DNA of 64,000 nucleotides from Brugia malayi (Eukaryota; Nematoda; Chromadorea; Rhabditida; Onchocercidae). The translations under genes and the position numbers were made by a program. The notes below the pieces were generated by a model. That model saw nothing but the letters and a program-made list of their open reading frames with translations. It ran no database searches and had not been told where the DNA came from. Every line of letters begins with the position of its first letter. Position 1 is the first letter of the stretch. Of this stretch, positions 1 to 12,548 are shown one piece after another. The DNA lies in NCBI RefSeq assembly GCF_000002995.4, contig NW_025062478.1, positions 806,001 to 870,000 on the forward strand, given 5' to 3'.

Positions 1-3000
1 GTGACAATGACTTGGAATAATTCCTTCTCGTCCATGACCTAAATACTTATAATTTATGCAAATTCTTATAAGTTAAATTATTTAATTTTATATATTACTT
101 ATATATATATATATCAATTTACTTATATATATATATTAATTTACTTATATACTTATATGAATTAATTATATATTTATATATATTAATAAATTATTTAAAT
201 TAGATGAAAACTAATTGAAATTACTTTACCATATCCGGCATCAATCCAGGCAAACATCCGATCAGAAGCTTGAAATTGAGCATTTTGTGTTGCATTATAT
301 AAAAAATACGGCTTTGAATTAACAATTATATTGTAATCAGCGCTATTTGCTTCCGGATGATAACGCATTTTTGGACCAAATTGCCAATCTGAATTTGCAC
401 TTTTTTTTCAATTTGAAATAGTTTAAAAAAAAAAAACAAAAAAAAACATAGATATATTATTAATTTCTATACTAATTGCATAACTGTGAAAAAAAAAAAC
501 AATTGTTTTTGTAACATTTAAATTTATTAAATTATCAAATTCATTAAAAAGTTTCATTACTTTGTTGTTCTCGTCGAATAATACCTTCCATTTCTTCTCG
601 ATACCTATATAACGGGAGATCATTCATAGACATTTCAAATATCTGAAATTTTTTCTGATTAATATTAATTGATAAAAAAAAAAAAAAGATTAATTTTTTT
701 AATTAAATTTTTGACAATTTAGCAAATTCTAACATTGATATTAGTTGAAATGAAATTTATTCCACAAATATTGAGGATAATATCAGACAAAATGAAATAA
801 ACAATAATAGCACCTTGGTATTATCAGCATTTCGCATTTGTCGTACAAAATTTGCTCCACTTGCATCAGTGTAAATGATAAGACAATTTCTTAATTTCAA
901 TAAATGCTTCAGGTAATTCATGTATTGCTCATAAGTCCTCGTATATCTAGGCCATTTTCCACGACCAATGTCAAATAAGGCTGTGACAATCACTGGTGAT
1001 TGACGATCATCATGTGTGCACTGATAATGTTGATGATAATGTTGATGATGATGATAATGATGATGATGATGATGGTGATGATGATCATGAGATTGTGATA
1101 TTGGACTGAACTAGAATTGATATTTTAATTCATATTCGATAACTGGATTATCATCATTATTGGTAGATGAATAATGCAAAAATAAATATTTGTTTAACAA
1201 ACAAAGTTTATTTGTTTTTTTTTCTCAAAAAATTTGAGTAATTGAAGTAAATTTAAATTGTAAACAAATTTAGCAATTCATTTCTTGTTTTTGATAAGCA
1301 TAGAAGTAAATTGAAAATGAATTGTTATTTTGGAGGATAAAACATAACTTTTTTAAAAACAGATATAATTTTTAACAAGATATAATTTTTTTTTTTTTTT
1401 TTTTTTAAGAAATAAAAGCTAATTTAAAATGAATTGTGAAAAGCCTTACTTGATGGAATGTAATAGTAGTAGTAGTAGCTGTTGTTGTTGTTGTTGTTAT
1501 TGTTGTAGCAACAGGTGGCCTTAGATACAGAATATCTTCATATTCATAATCATAATCATCATCATCATTCTCATTTTCTTCATTGCTTATCATCCTGTTA
1601 TCTTCCTGTTGCATTCGTGATAAAGCAATGGTGACATTTACCGTTGAAATTGTCGTTATTCGTAAATGTGCGGTAAATTTTGTCGTTGTCATAGTAATTT
1701 TATTACTATCATTTTTCTCTTTGCTTTTAATAAATTGTGAATTAATTTTACTAAAATTTGAGAATTTTCGAATAATTGGTGTTATGGAATTTTTATCAAA
1801 CAATAATGTTCCATTTGTTGTGTTAGAATTTGAATGTAAATTAGTTTTTGTAGCATTTAATAAATTTGAAAGACTTGCATTTACAGTAAAAAGTTTTGGA
1901 CGCAAAGAAGTTTTAATATATGCATTAAATTTATATTTCTTATCAGTAGCTGAAGTAATTTTACTTGTAATAGGAATAGAAATAGGAGTAACAGTAAAGG
2001 TAGGTAAATTGAAAAAATTTTCATCTGTAAGTGTAGTTTTAGATATATCTGAGAGGATTAGTGGTTTTAAAAATTTCGTAAATACTTCATCGTCTAATTT
2101 TATCTGTTCCACTGCTTCTGTTATATCATCATCTGAAGATAATTTCAATAAAATTTCAATAAGAATCAGACAATAACATTAAAAAAAAATTTAACATTAC
2201 TTAAAAGTTTAACAAAATTTAACATTGTAAATTGACTTTCACTTTTTTTTTTTGGGACAAATTTAAATTTTTTGATAAAATTTCTTAATTTTTTTTTGGC
2301 AATTGATAAAAAGTATGTATGAAAAAAAAAAAAAAAGAAAGAAAGAAAACCTTTAATTGATTTTTGTGATTTATCATTATAATATTGTGATATAGCTGAA
2401 TTTTCATTGATCACATTGAATTGTTGTTCAGCATTATCAGTATTATCAGTGATCTGTTGAATGTCAAATGTATGATCATTGCTTTCTTCTTGATCATACG
2501 AATCAATAAAATCAGAAGAAGAATGCATAAGTGAATCAGATCGTTGCACAGATACTCGTTTATAGATATTTGATAAGAAGAAGAACATAAATACAAGAGT
2601 GATAGCTACACTGATAATTCCAAAAAGCCATCGTCCAAAATGATTTATTGATTCATCAGGTTGTCGCATATATTTTTCATCTAATAATATATGAAATAAA
2701 TTTTTAATTCAAATATTTTCTAATATCAATATGAGAAGCATAGAAAAGATAAATATTTAATGCATACAAGAATGGAATATTAATTGATAAGAATGATAAA
2801 TTAATGATAAGATTAGTGAGAAAGTAAGAGAAAGCAAAAAGCAATGAAATGATGAGCTTAAGTAACGAATTCTTTTAATCATAGCAAACAATGCTCAATT
2901 AAAAAGCTATTTAAAAAAGCTTTAAATAAATAAAAAAAAAAAAAGATTATTTTAAAATTGTAATTTATGAATGATTTAGTGAATAAAAATTTATCACTTA

Positions 3001-3304
3001 AATTTTAAACATGCTTTACACATTTATCATTTAGTTGAATTTATCACTTACAAAAATTAATTTCAATTTTAAAAATTAAATTAACAACAACTCATAATGC
3101 AAATAAATTTCTTAAAAAAAAAAAGGAAAAAATTATGGAAATAATTTGAAAATAAGCACAAATAAATGATTATTAGTTAATTAATTTATTACTCATAAAA
3201 TTTAAATTACCTTTAATTAGTTTATTCTTTGAGAGTAATGATTCCATAGCTTCTGGTATATATGCTTCATCCTTCCATTCATCTTCTAAAGTGCTGTGAA
3301 CCAT
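1..3304 (-). CDS. Type II membrane protein with Thr/His-rich stem and HtrL/YibB-type domain (3' end outside window)
   Basis: Seven exons join in phase on the minus strand: 3304-3211, 2680-2351, 2132-1450, 1110-814, 642-561, 388-230 and 38-1 (cut by the window edge), giving at least 561 residues. Order of parts: an acidic cytoplasmic segment (1-48); one membrane span at 49-68 (starts WLFGIISVAITLVF) followed by basic residues; an acidic, Ser/Thr-rich stem with a Thr tract near 352-365; a His tract at 379-387 with further His/Gln/Tyr; then from about residue 408 a domain with VTALFDIGRGKW, LIIYTD, VNSKPYF and WIDAGYG. These motifs match what I know of the HtrL/YibB family (PF09612), a glycosyltransferase-like family common in nematodes; its reaction is not established. 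The topology suggests a Golgi or surface protein with a lumenal domain. The start at 3304 is chosen because AG stands one base upstream, suiting cis- or SL trans-splicing. The family call is fairly sure; the function is not. Confidence 0.8.
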
Positions 3305-3330
3305 TCTGTGATATCAGAAAAGCTTCGCAT
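3305..3330 (-). promoter_or_regulatory. Putative spliced-leader acceptor before the HtrL/YibB-like gene
   Basis: On the minus strand the bases before the ATG read TTTTCTGATATCACAG, then one A, then ATG. A pyrimidine stretch ending in CAG next to the start codon is typical of SL1 trans-splice sites in nematodes. It could equally be an ordinary acceptor for a 5' untranslated exon. Confidence 0.35.
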
Positions 3331-3449
3331 AGAAATTTATTCAAATTTAATTTAACAATTTCATCAACTTTCTTTCTATTCAATTTTTTCCTTTTTCTGT
3401 AAATAATAAAATGCTAATATCTTTTAGAAAACGAACGAAAGAACATATA

Positions 3450-4080
3450 AGTATTCGTTTTATCACATTTATCAAAAAAAAAAAAGTAAGAAAAATAAAA
3501 TAAATAAAATAAAAAAAGAAAATTGAAAAAAAAAAAAAAAAAAAAAAAAAACAAAGCAAAAGTTTGATTGAAAATTTGGTGTGAATTTTGCGCGCTATAT
3601 TTATGTCAAAAAAAGATAATTATGGCATATTGTGAAGCATATGGCGCATATGTCATAAATAAAATATCACACAAACACATTGGTTGATTTCAAGGAGAAA
3701 ATTTGAATAAATTAGATTAAAATTCGAAGGTTAAAGTTCATTATGGCATATTAATTTAAAGTGTAAGGAATTGAAATGAAAAAAAGAGCAAAAGATATAA
3801 GTTTAAAACAATTTGAATTAAATTAAAAATAAATATTAAAGTTAAAAAAAATATTATTGAAATTTTAATTGTAAAAAGTGATTAAAAAATTCAAAATTTA
3901 GCAGTGCTTATGATAGAATTTATTATAATTTGCATTTGTTAGCTAAATTTTGCTGTCAAAATTGCAAATGTTAGCTGCAAATGTCAGTTGTGCTAACAAT
4001 CATCTTCAACAGTTACTCTATGTGAAATAGCCGCCGTGCGCAAAAACGATACATTTTATTTCATTGTTACCTGACATTTC
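3450..4080. repeat. Dispersed repeat R1, copy 1
   Basis: This stretch aligns through most of its length with 11455-12090 in the same orientation, sharing for example TTCATTATGGCATATTAATT, AAATTTAGCAGTGCT and GCCGCCGTGCGCAAA. Differences are single bases and short indels, with a larger insertion of TATTATATTT-like sequence in copy 2. No long reading frame is present. It starts at a poly-A tract and ends in the GC-richer GCCGCCGTGCGC block, so it may be a non-autonomous mobile element, but no terminal repeats were identified. Confidence 0.7.
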
Positions 4081-4361
4081 TATAAAAAATTTTTGAATTT
4101 TGATTATTTACTAAATTAAATTAGTAATGTATTAATTTTCCTTTTTTGACAAATTTCTTATTTTTAAATATGTGAATAAAATTCAAATACATTGAAATTG
4201 ATTATTCAATTCTTTATGAGTATAATTTATTTTCAAAATTGATTTTTGCATTATTATGCAAACTTTCAACTTTTTCATATTTTATTTGTCAGTTAAAAAA
4301 TTTTTCATCAAAATCGCTTAAATTTAAAACATTCTTACGCAGTTGTTCTAAAAAGAAAACT

Positions 4362-4432
4362 GCATGTCGCATGTCGCATGTCACACGTCGTATGTCACAT
4401 GTCGCATGTCGCATGTCACATGTCGCATGTCA
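4362..4432. repeat. 7-bp tandem array (RCATGTC)
   Basis: About ten imperfect copies of a 7-base unit, GCATGTC or ACATGTC, stand head to tail. The short reading frame across it (Cys-Arg-Met-Ser-His repeats) follows from the repeat. The same motif recurs briefly at 60407-60419. Confidence 0.85.
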
Positions 4433-5452
4433 TTTGCGCTTTTCTACAGTGTTTTATATGGCAATTAAAGGAAGCATGTATTAGTATGGTTGAAATGAGA
4501 TTTTTTTTTTAAATAAGATGAAATATTTCAGTAATAATACAGGCAAATGAATATTTTCGGTTTCACTTTTCGTTATCATTTATCATTGATTGATTAGAGT
4601 TTAATGAATTAAGTCTGATAATAAAGAATTATACATTTAATCTTCAATCAATGATTACCTTATAAAGTTATAAGTTATAACTCTATTCCTAAATTTATCT
4701 TTCATTCAAGCATAAACGTTTATTAATTAATTAGTGTAGAGGTGACAATGAATTGTCATTTTAATGATAACATTGTTTGAACAATAATAATGAATTAGTG
4801 ATAAGGAAATAAACAGGTAGTACAGGTAAGTGAAACAAAGAGATAATAATGAAAAATATTATTCTGCTTGAATCAATGATTAAAATGAAAAGTTGTTGAA
4901 ATAAAATTTGAAATGATCTAATTAACCTGTAAAAGGTAAATTGAAAGAGATCATTAGATAATGAAGCAATAACTGAGATCGTTGATATTTGGTAGCTAAC
5001 ATCTACTAATAGTGAACTTTGACCTTCCAATTTATTTATTCATCCGTCCTTCTCATTCATTTTCTATTGGACTTTATTCCAAATAATCTAATCTTACTAA
5101 TAATTAACTTTCCTTTTTCCTTTTTTTTTTTTTAATTTCAAAAAAAAAGTGAAGAAAATTAAGAAAGTTTTTAAATATATTGCCATAGTGAAGTGTTAAG
5201 TTTTAAATTTTCTAATATATGAAATTTAAATGCCTTTTTTTGAGCATTCATTTTATTAAATTATATACTGAAATTGATTTCAGGAAATCATATACTGAAA
5301 TTCATTTTATTAAATTATATATTTGATAAAAAAAAAACAGTTAGACTAGTGATCAACGGAGATTAGACTAATGTTTGATTATCACTCAAATTAATTAATA
5401 TCATTCAAACTTAATAATTTTCTAACTTTAAAAATTCATACTTATTGCATAG

Positions 5453-5516
5453 TGATTGATTGATTAATTGATTGATTGATTAATTGACTAATTGATTGAT
5501 TGATTGATTGATTGAT
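5453..5516. repeat. GATT tetranucleotide microsatellite
   Basis: GATT units run from 5453 to 5516, interrupted by a few AATT and ACTA units. A shorter run of the same unit lies at 44680-44700. Confidence 0.9.
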
Positions 5517-8180
5517 CTGTCCTATTTTATAATATGAAAAAAAGAAGCTAATATCATTATTGAAATGCTATTTAGCAACATTTCTATTCATAATTTTTAA
5601 TCTCAATTCTTTCTGAAATTGCAAAGTTTTTTGGAAAAAAAATAGAAAAAAATGGAACGGAAGAATAATCAGAATTATAAAAAAGATAAATACTGAAATT
5701 TATATGATCAGTTTGAGATCGATTATTAAGTTATTAATTAATGATATGATCAATTGGATTATTCATTTATCAATTAATGCTTTAAGAGTAAATATTTCAT
5801 TGTTTAATTCAAAAAAATAAAAAATAAAAAGTTGTTACAATTTTAGTTTATTCTATTAATAATATCTATGCTTATCATCTATTTTTTAGTTAATTTCAAA
5901 AATAATATTAAAAAATCATTTTTTTTTTTAATTAATAATTCAAATAATTTTTTTTTTTATTAATATATTATTTCAATTTAAAATACTTATATTTCATTTA
6001 ATCTTAAAATAAATTTCAATTAGTGATTGATGTGAAAAATGAATGAAATATATTTAACAAATTTGAAATCAAAAATGATTATTAGATGAATGATTGATTA
6101 ATTTACTTACCTAAATATAAAAATAATAGGTATCAATATGAGTTCACCAAACATACCAAAGTGTTTTGAGATGTGAGATGAAGCTTAGACTTCAAAATAC
6201 ATCGCTTTTTATTTTTCTTTTTTTTTTCTAAACAATGTTCGAAACAGTTGGTTTAAGAGAAGATCATAGCAAAAGTGATGATAATACTGATAACAAACAC
6301 TGATTAGATGCTAGCAATACCTGTGCCATTGCTAATTACTAATCTGAATGAAATTAATTTAATTTAGAAACAATCAATAGTTATTGATTAAATCTTTTTA
6401 TTAATTTAAAATTAAGGAAAAATTAAACTGATAAATTTTCAAATTGTAAAATTTTAATCAAAATTATAACAAAGTTTTAAAAAATTCTATTTTAATCAGT
6501 TACTTTATGAAATAATATACTGCAAAAAGTTATGGTTAAAAAATTGAAAGTATTTTTTTGAAGTAAATTTTTATTTAAAATAAAATTATCCATTTATCAA
6601 ATTTTTTAAGTTTGAACAGGTACTAAAAAAAAAAAAAAATTTGAATTAATTATTGAGGAATAATTTGAGAAAATTATATGCAATTTTTATTGCAATTATA
6701 AATTATAGAAATAAGTTTAAAAATCTTTCAAACTTTTTTCTTATTTCAATTAAAACAATTAGAAAAAAAAAATAAAAGACAAACAAATTTTTAAATTATA
6801 AATTGTAAATTAAGTAAGAAACAAAAAAGTAAAATTAAAAGGAATGAAAGAGTAGTAACACTGCTACGTACAGTTTTGCATTTCATTTTTGTATGAATCG
6901 CAATACACTGCAAAAAACAATGTGCATGCATGCAAGTGCATGCATCTGCGTGAAGATAATCAAAATTGTCGTACTTTTTTGTTTTGTTTTGTTTTGTTTT
7001 TCTTCTGTCAATGCAAAAAAGTACTTACAAAATGATTCATACAATTTGTACTTTTTTAATTAATAGTTTAAATTTGTAAATGATTAAATCGAAAAACAGA
7101 AAAAAAAAAAAGAAAAAAACAACAAAATTTTAATGATATATATATATGAAAGTAATACTAATATAAATTATATTATATCGACTAGTTTATAATTTCTAAT
7201 TAATTAGAATTTAATTAATCAAGATTAGAACTAATTAAAAAGATTCTAATTAGAAATTTTTTTTATAAATATTAATTTCACTTATTATTAAAATTAGTTA
7301 TTAAATTCACTTTTGTAATTATTAATTTCACTTATTATTAAAATTAGCAATAAAAAATATTTTATAGTTATAATGAATAATTAGCATTTGTAATTAGGAA
7401 ATTAGCTTTTTTCTTTCTTTTTTTTTGCTTTTGATCAATTTTTTTTTTTTTTTTGTTTATTAGAAAATAAAAGTTTTATTTCAAATTTTTTTTTTTTTCA
7501 CAATGAGATTATGAACTCTCATTTTAGCAACAAATATTAAATTATTTGATAATGTTGAATGAAAAATTTGATAAGCAATGAATTTTCAATTTCACTTTGA
7601 CAAAATTTGATACGACGATTTGTATTTATTTTAGGTGCAATAAAATGTCAACAAAAATGCTAACAATCTTAGCAAAGTAAACTATGTAAGTAAACAAAAA
7701 AAAAATTTGCTAACTGTAAAAATGTAATTTAAAATAAATGTAATCAATTAAAGACAAATAATGATTATCATAGTTCAATTTTTTTTTCTTTTCGCTTAAC
7801 ATATGGATTAGATAAAGTTTAATTTTTAAAATAAATCTAATAAAATACAAAAAAAAAAAAAAAAAGAAGGGAAGGTCTTCTTAAGAATTCAGAATTAATT
7901 ATATTTGCTGTAAAGTCACACAAAATACAAAAATGAAAATTAAGGATAAAAGCTAAGTTTTTATTGTAGCATATAAAAAAAAAAAAATTCGCAGAACAAA
8001 GTTATCATTAATTTCAGTTTTATCAATTATCATTTTATCAGTTTATGAATAATAGATATTATCATACAAGGATTAAAAATGTTTTCATTGTTATAATTAT
8101 CTTCTTATCAACTACCACCACTAATTACTAATATCTAACTTTGCAAAAAAAAAAAAAAAAATCAGTAAATTCATTTCATT

Positions 8181-8206
8181 TCAGATCAGATCAGATCAGA
8201 TCAGAT
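8181..8206. repeat. GATCA pentanucleotide microsatellite
   Basis: Five consecutive TCAGA/GATCA units, degenerating downstream into TTAGACTAAATCAAATTAAATTAAA. Confidence 0.85.
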
Positions 8207-8947
8207 TAGACTAAATCAAATTAAATTAAAATATTAGAATATAAACAAATATGTATTAAATCAATTTCCTGTCACAAATTGTTATTTTCTCATACAGTAT
8301 TGAGAGGAAATATGGGCAAAATTGATACGATCATCAAATGCCTATCACATTACAAACATTTTAATCATACTTTCTAGGAAAAAGGAAAAAAAAAATAAAA
8401 ATAAAAAAGAAGAAAGAACGATGATTTTATGTCATTCAAATTTATTTTTTTTTTACCAAAAATTTTGATTGAATTTATTGCTTAAATATTAAATTTTAAA
8501 TAGAAATGTGCGCAAAATTATTGCTAAATCAATCTAATCTTATTTGATCAAAACTTTTTTTTTATAACTTTTTAAATATAATTGAAAAGCTGTGACATCG
8601 TAAGATAGATTGGGATCAAATTGATCAATTCTACATACTAAAGTATAAGTTAAAAAAAGAGAAAAAAAATATTTAAATCAAAAAGCCAGAAATAAAAAAA
8701 TGAAAAAATTTGAATTTTTTAAGAAGCGCTAAAAAGAGATAATAACATTTCCATTTGATCATAGCATTTGATCCTAAAAATCAATAATTTCTGGAAAATG
8801 TTCCCAATTTCATCCTAAAATCGAATGAAATCGATGTGACACTAAAATAGAAATTTGCAAATACTAATTTATTATATACTATAATGGAATTTAATAATTT
8901 ATTCATATATAAATTGGGGTTGAATTTTACATTATAACGGAACAAAA

Positions 8948-10850
8948 TAGAGGGATTAAAGGAATGAAAGAGGCGGTAATTGTTTAATTTATTTCTTGAA
9001 TTGGTTGTGACACTGTCACACACCAATTTCACACATTCTAATTTATTTGTGTATGTTTTTTTTTTTATCTATCATTTCATACAGAAATAAATTTTTATCC
9101 TTTCAGAAATGAAATTTAATTATAGCAATCATTTTTGAGTGACAGATCAATTCCTTAAGGCATTTTCCGTACTTTCTTCCGGTTAATATTATCAGTATCG
9201 TACGTAAATTACAACATCTTTCGATTGTGATATTATACCGGAAAGTAACTTTACGTTAAAAATAATTTCCTTTTCAACTAGGCATTCTATCTCTAATCTT
9301 TAAAATAATCAAAATTTGCTTTCTGATCGATGTTTGTTCAAATATAAGAATTGTGATGTCAGTTTATTGATTAATCGAAGCCAAGTTCCAGCAATTGGCG
9401 CAGATGACGCAGGCGCAAACGGATAGAAATGAAATATTGAGAATGCTTTTGGTGTACTATCGAAATTTCTATTTATATAAAACCTCAAATACTTGTTGAT
9501 TTAACTTTTCAAATGCAAATGAGCTAAGGATGACAATTGATTGCGGTCATCTGCGAGTGACCAAATTAGAGACTTCACGAATAGATAATTTCACGGACTG
9601 CTAAACATTGTTTGTAATTTGTTCGAAATGATAAAATTGTCTGAAATTCGTGGAATTTAATTTCTCTATTTAAATCTTTCTTAAAGTTTCTTTTTTCTTC
9701 GTCGAACTTTAGTTTGCTGTGCAGCAGCAAAAAATCAAAATTTTCAATAATTTTTTTTTCTACCGCAAAGTAATTTACACCTCGCAGTTTTGCAACGTTG
9801 AATGAGCTAAAGATCAGTTATCCGAATGAGTTAAAGATCAGTTATCTGATTGAGCTAAAGATCAGTTATCTGAATGAGCTAAAGATCAGTTATCTGATTG
9901 AGCTAAAGATCAGTTATCTGAATGAGCTAAAGATCAGTTATCTGAATGAGCTAAAGATCAACAAACCGGATGAGCTAAAGATCAATTATTCATCTTAGCA
10001 AAACAGAATGTTCGAGATCTAAAGTGATAGTCGAGAATATCGTTCTCATTATGTAACAATTATAATTTCAAAGTGCTATAATACAAATAAACTGTTTTCC
10101 AGTCAAAATCATATCTGGCGGTGCTATTGGACCAAAAATTCCTTTTTGAATTGAAATGTTTAGATTTAAAAAGTTAATTTATGGATGAATCTCTTACAGA
10201 CTCTATTTGAGGATCATAAAATTTGTCTGTCATAAAAAGAAGCCATAAATTTATTTGTGTTTGGTGTCGGATCATTTCAAGGCGACATCTAATCTCTGAA
10301 GTGACAATGCTTTCTGCCAGCATTTATGTGTACCATATTTCAATTCAAATTTGAATTTTTCATATTTCAATTCAAATTTTAATCTTTCATATTTCAATTT
10401 AAATTTGAATTTTTCATGTTTCAATTTAAATTTGAATCTTTCTTCAATTCAATTTAATTAGAATTTGCATTTCATTACTTTAATGGTATTTGATATGCCA
10501 TTAAGTTATGTGAGAAAAGCAAAGGATTGAAGTATGCAATTAATCTTTCTTTTTTTGGCTCCAACGATTGTTTACCGATGGATTACAGACACGGATCAGT
10601 GATAATGGCACTCTTTGATGAAAAAAACGGTATAAATTGTTTACCGTAATCAGATTAGCTTTATGCATCATAAAGCGAACGAAGTAAAAATCTCTATTAA
10701 ATATCGTTAATAGTAATTATTTAATTTTAATTATTTTAGTATAATTTAGTTATTTAATTGAATAAAACAACGATTCGTATATTTTATTTGAGTAGAATTG
10801 GGTTATTTTTGTTTAGTAAAATTCAATTTTAACAATCATCAAATGCCTAA
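8948..10850 (+). mobile_element. LTR-like repeat element, copy A (short minisatellite)
   Basis: Nearly identical to 21600-24996 in the same orientation, apart from minisatellite length and an AT-rich indel near 10720-10790. Features that suggest an LTR with adjoining leader: TGTGACAC at 9006, TATATAA at 9474-9480, AATAAA at 10086-10091, a possible CA end at 10110-10111, and TGGCGGTGCTATTGG at 10116 in the place of a primer-binding site. After this comes stop-filled sequence and a run of four ~27-bp repeats (10334-10445) built on AAATTTGAATTT. No gag or pol frame is present. Against a simple LTR, similarity to copy B begins about 58 bp before TGTGACAC. A duplicated non-autonomous element or segmental duplication is also possible. 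Confidence 0.55.
9798..9998 (+). repeat. 24-bp minisatellite in copy A, about 8 units
   Basis: About eight 24-bp units lie between 9798 and 9998. Read in the open frame they encode (N/I)EL(K/M)ISY(L/P). It sits at the same place within the element as the ~72-unit array at 22452-24175. Confidence 0.9.
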
Positions 10851-11454
10851 TATTATTTGACGACAGCAGTAATAAAGTTTGTGACAATGGAAAATCCACG
10901 GAAGAAGTGGCTGCGTAGAAAGATTTTACAAGTTTGAAACTTTTAACAGACAACAAATTTTGGTGTTATTTAATAAACATTTTAGTGTGCAAAGAGATCT
11001 GATTAAAAAGAAATGTTTTCTCTTTTTGAAGAGAATTAAGAAATGAAAAGATTTTTATTAATATTTGATTTTTCTTTTTTGTTAGCTACAAAAATAAATA
11101 AATTGAGAAATTCAACTATTTAATTAGATTAGTGTTTTCTTTTTTTTTTACATTCGATATTATCAAGCATTGAAAAAAAAAAAAAGAAATTACTGGTTTT
11201 TGCATTTATTTCGTCACTTACTATTTTCAAGCAAAACTAAGAAAACAACAAATTCAAATTTGCTTGTTGATTGGTTGATTTAAAGTGTTTGAATTTTAAC
11301 ACTTCACATATTTACAAAAGAAGTAAACATTTTTTCTTTTCTTTTCATTTTTTTTTTTTTTTTTTCGATGGCGCAAATTTTTAGCGCTGAATGGCGCAAA
11401 TGAGTACCAAGTGAAACGTATCGGAAAGGAATGAGAAAAGTAATTATAAAACAC

Positions 11455-12090
11455 ATTCGTTTTATTGAATTCATTCAATAAAAAAAAAAAAAAAAAAAAT
11501 AAGAAAAGAAAATTGAAGTAAAAAAAAAAAGTAACAAAAATTTGATTGAAATTTTGGTGTAAATTTTGTGCACTATTTATATCGAAAAGGTAAATATTGG
11601 CATATTTGGATGTTTTGAACTATCACAAATAAAATATTATAGAAATAAATTGAATTGATTTGAAGGAGAAAATTTGAATAAATTAGATTGAAATTAGAAG
11701 GTCAAAGTTCATTATGGCATATTAATTTAAAGTGTAAGGAATAGGAAGCAAAAAGGAGCGAAGAATATAAGTTTAAAAAAATTTGAATTAAATTAAAAAT
11801 AAATATTAAAGTTAAAAAATATGCTTAAAATTTCAGTTGTGAAAAGTGATTAAAAATTCAAAATTTAGCAGTGCTATGATAGAATTTATTATAAATTTTT
11901 TTATTATATTATTTTTTTCTTTTATTATATTATATTATTATATTTTATTATATTTTGCATTTGTTAGCTAAATTTTGATGCAATTGCAAATTTCAGTTGT
12001 ACTAATAACAATAATCTTCGACAATTATTATGTGTGAAATGCCGCCGTGCGCAAAGTGATAGATTTTATTTACTTTCTATTATTATCTGA
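11455..12090. repeat. Dispersed repeat R1, copy 2
   Basis: Second copy of the repeat at 3450-4080, same orientation, about 8 kb away. It shares the poly-A start, the TTCATTATGGCATATTAATT block and the GCCGCCGTGCGCAAA end. An AT-rich insertion near 11895-11950 separates the GAATTTATTATAA and TTTGCATTTGTTAGC blocks, which are adjacent in copy 1. Confidence 0.7.
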
Positions 12091-12482
12091 TAATACTACA
12101 CATAACAAGAAAACTTGAATTTAAAAATATCTGAGAAATTTTTAAAAATTTTTTTTCTGATTTTTTGATATACACTTACTACTAAGTTTAAAAGTATTCA
12201 CTTATTATATTTATGCAATTGTGGTGAGATTACTTGTTCACTGATAATGCTGATTAGTTTGATAAAGTTAGCATTGTGCAGATTATCACTGATAATACTA
12301 ATATTGGATAATAATATCAATAAATAAAAGTCACACAACACGAAGAAAGTGAAATATGCATAAAGACAAAGAAGAAATTAATTAATTTAATAAATGCAAT
12401 AAAGCAAATTTTATTTAAAGAAATTGCATAATTAAAATGAATGTTATTTTAAATAAAATTGATAAAATATATAATTTTATGC

Positions 12483-12548
12483 ATTGCAGATATTATCACT
12501 GATAATATTGGAGGAATTGCAGATATTATCACTGATAATATTGGAGGA
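12483..12548. repeat. 33-bp tandem duplication containing a GATAA palindrome
   Basis: Two perfect head-to-tail 33-bp copies (12483-12515 and 12516-12548). Each holds the 19-base palindrome ATATTATCACTGATAATAT, which pairs GATAA with TTATC around a central C. The same core also stands at 12283-12295. Confidence 0.9.

Larger units (their letters stand above)
3305..8947. other. Gene-free AT-rich interval
   Basis: No exon set with splice signals and a recognisable protein could be built on either strand. Besides homopolymers it holds repeat R1 copy 1 (3450-4080), a 7-bp array (4362-4432), a GATT array (5453-5516) and a GATCA array (8181-8206). Everything else is low-complexity A/T sequence. Confidence 0.6.

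Noticed and set aside
1583..2176. 197-codon plus-strand frame opposite the HtrL/YibB-like gene
   Set aside because: It is antisense to the large exon 1450-2132, which joins in phase to exons on both sides; the plus frame has no splice partners.
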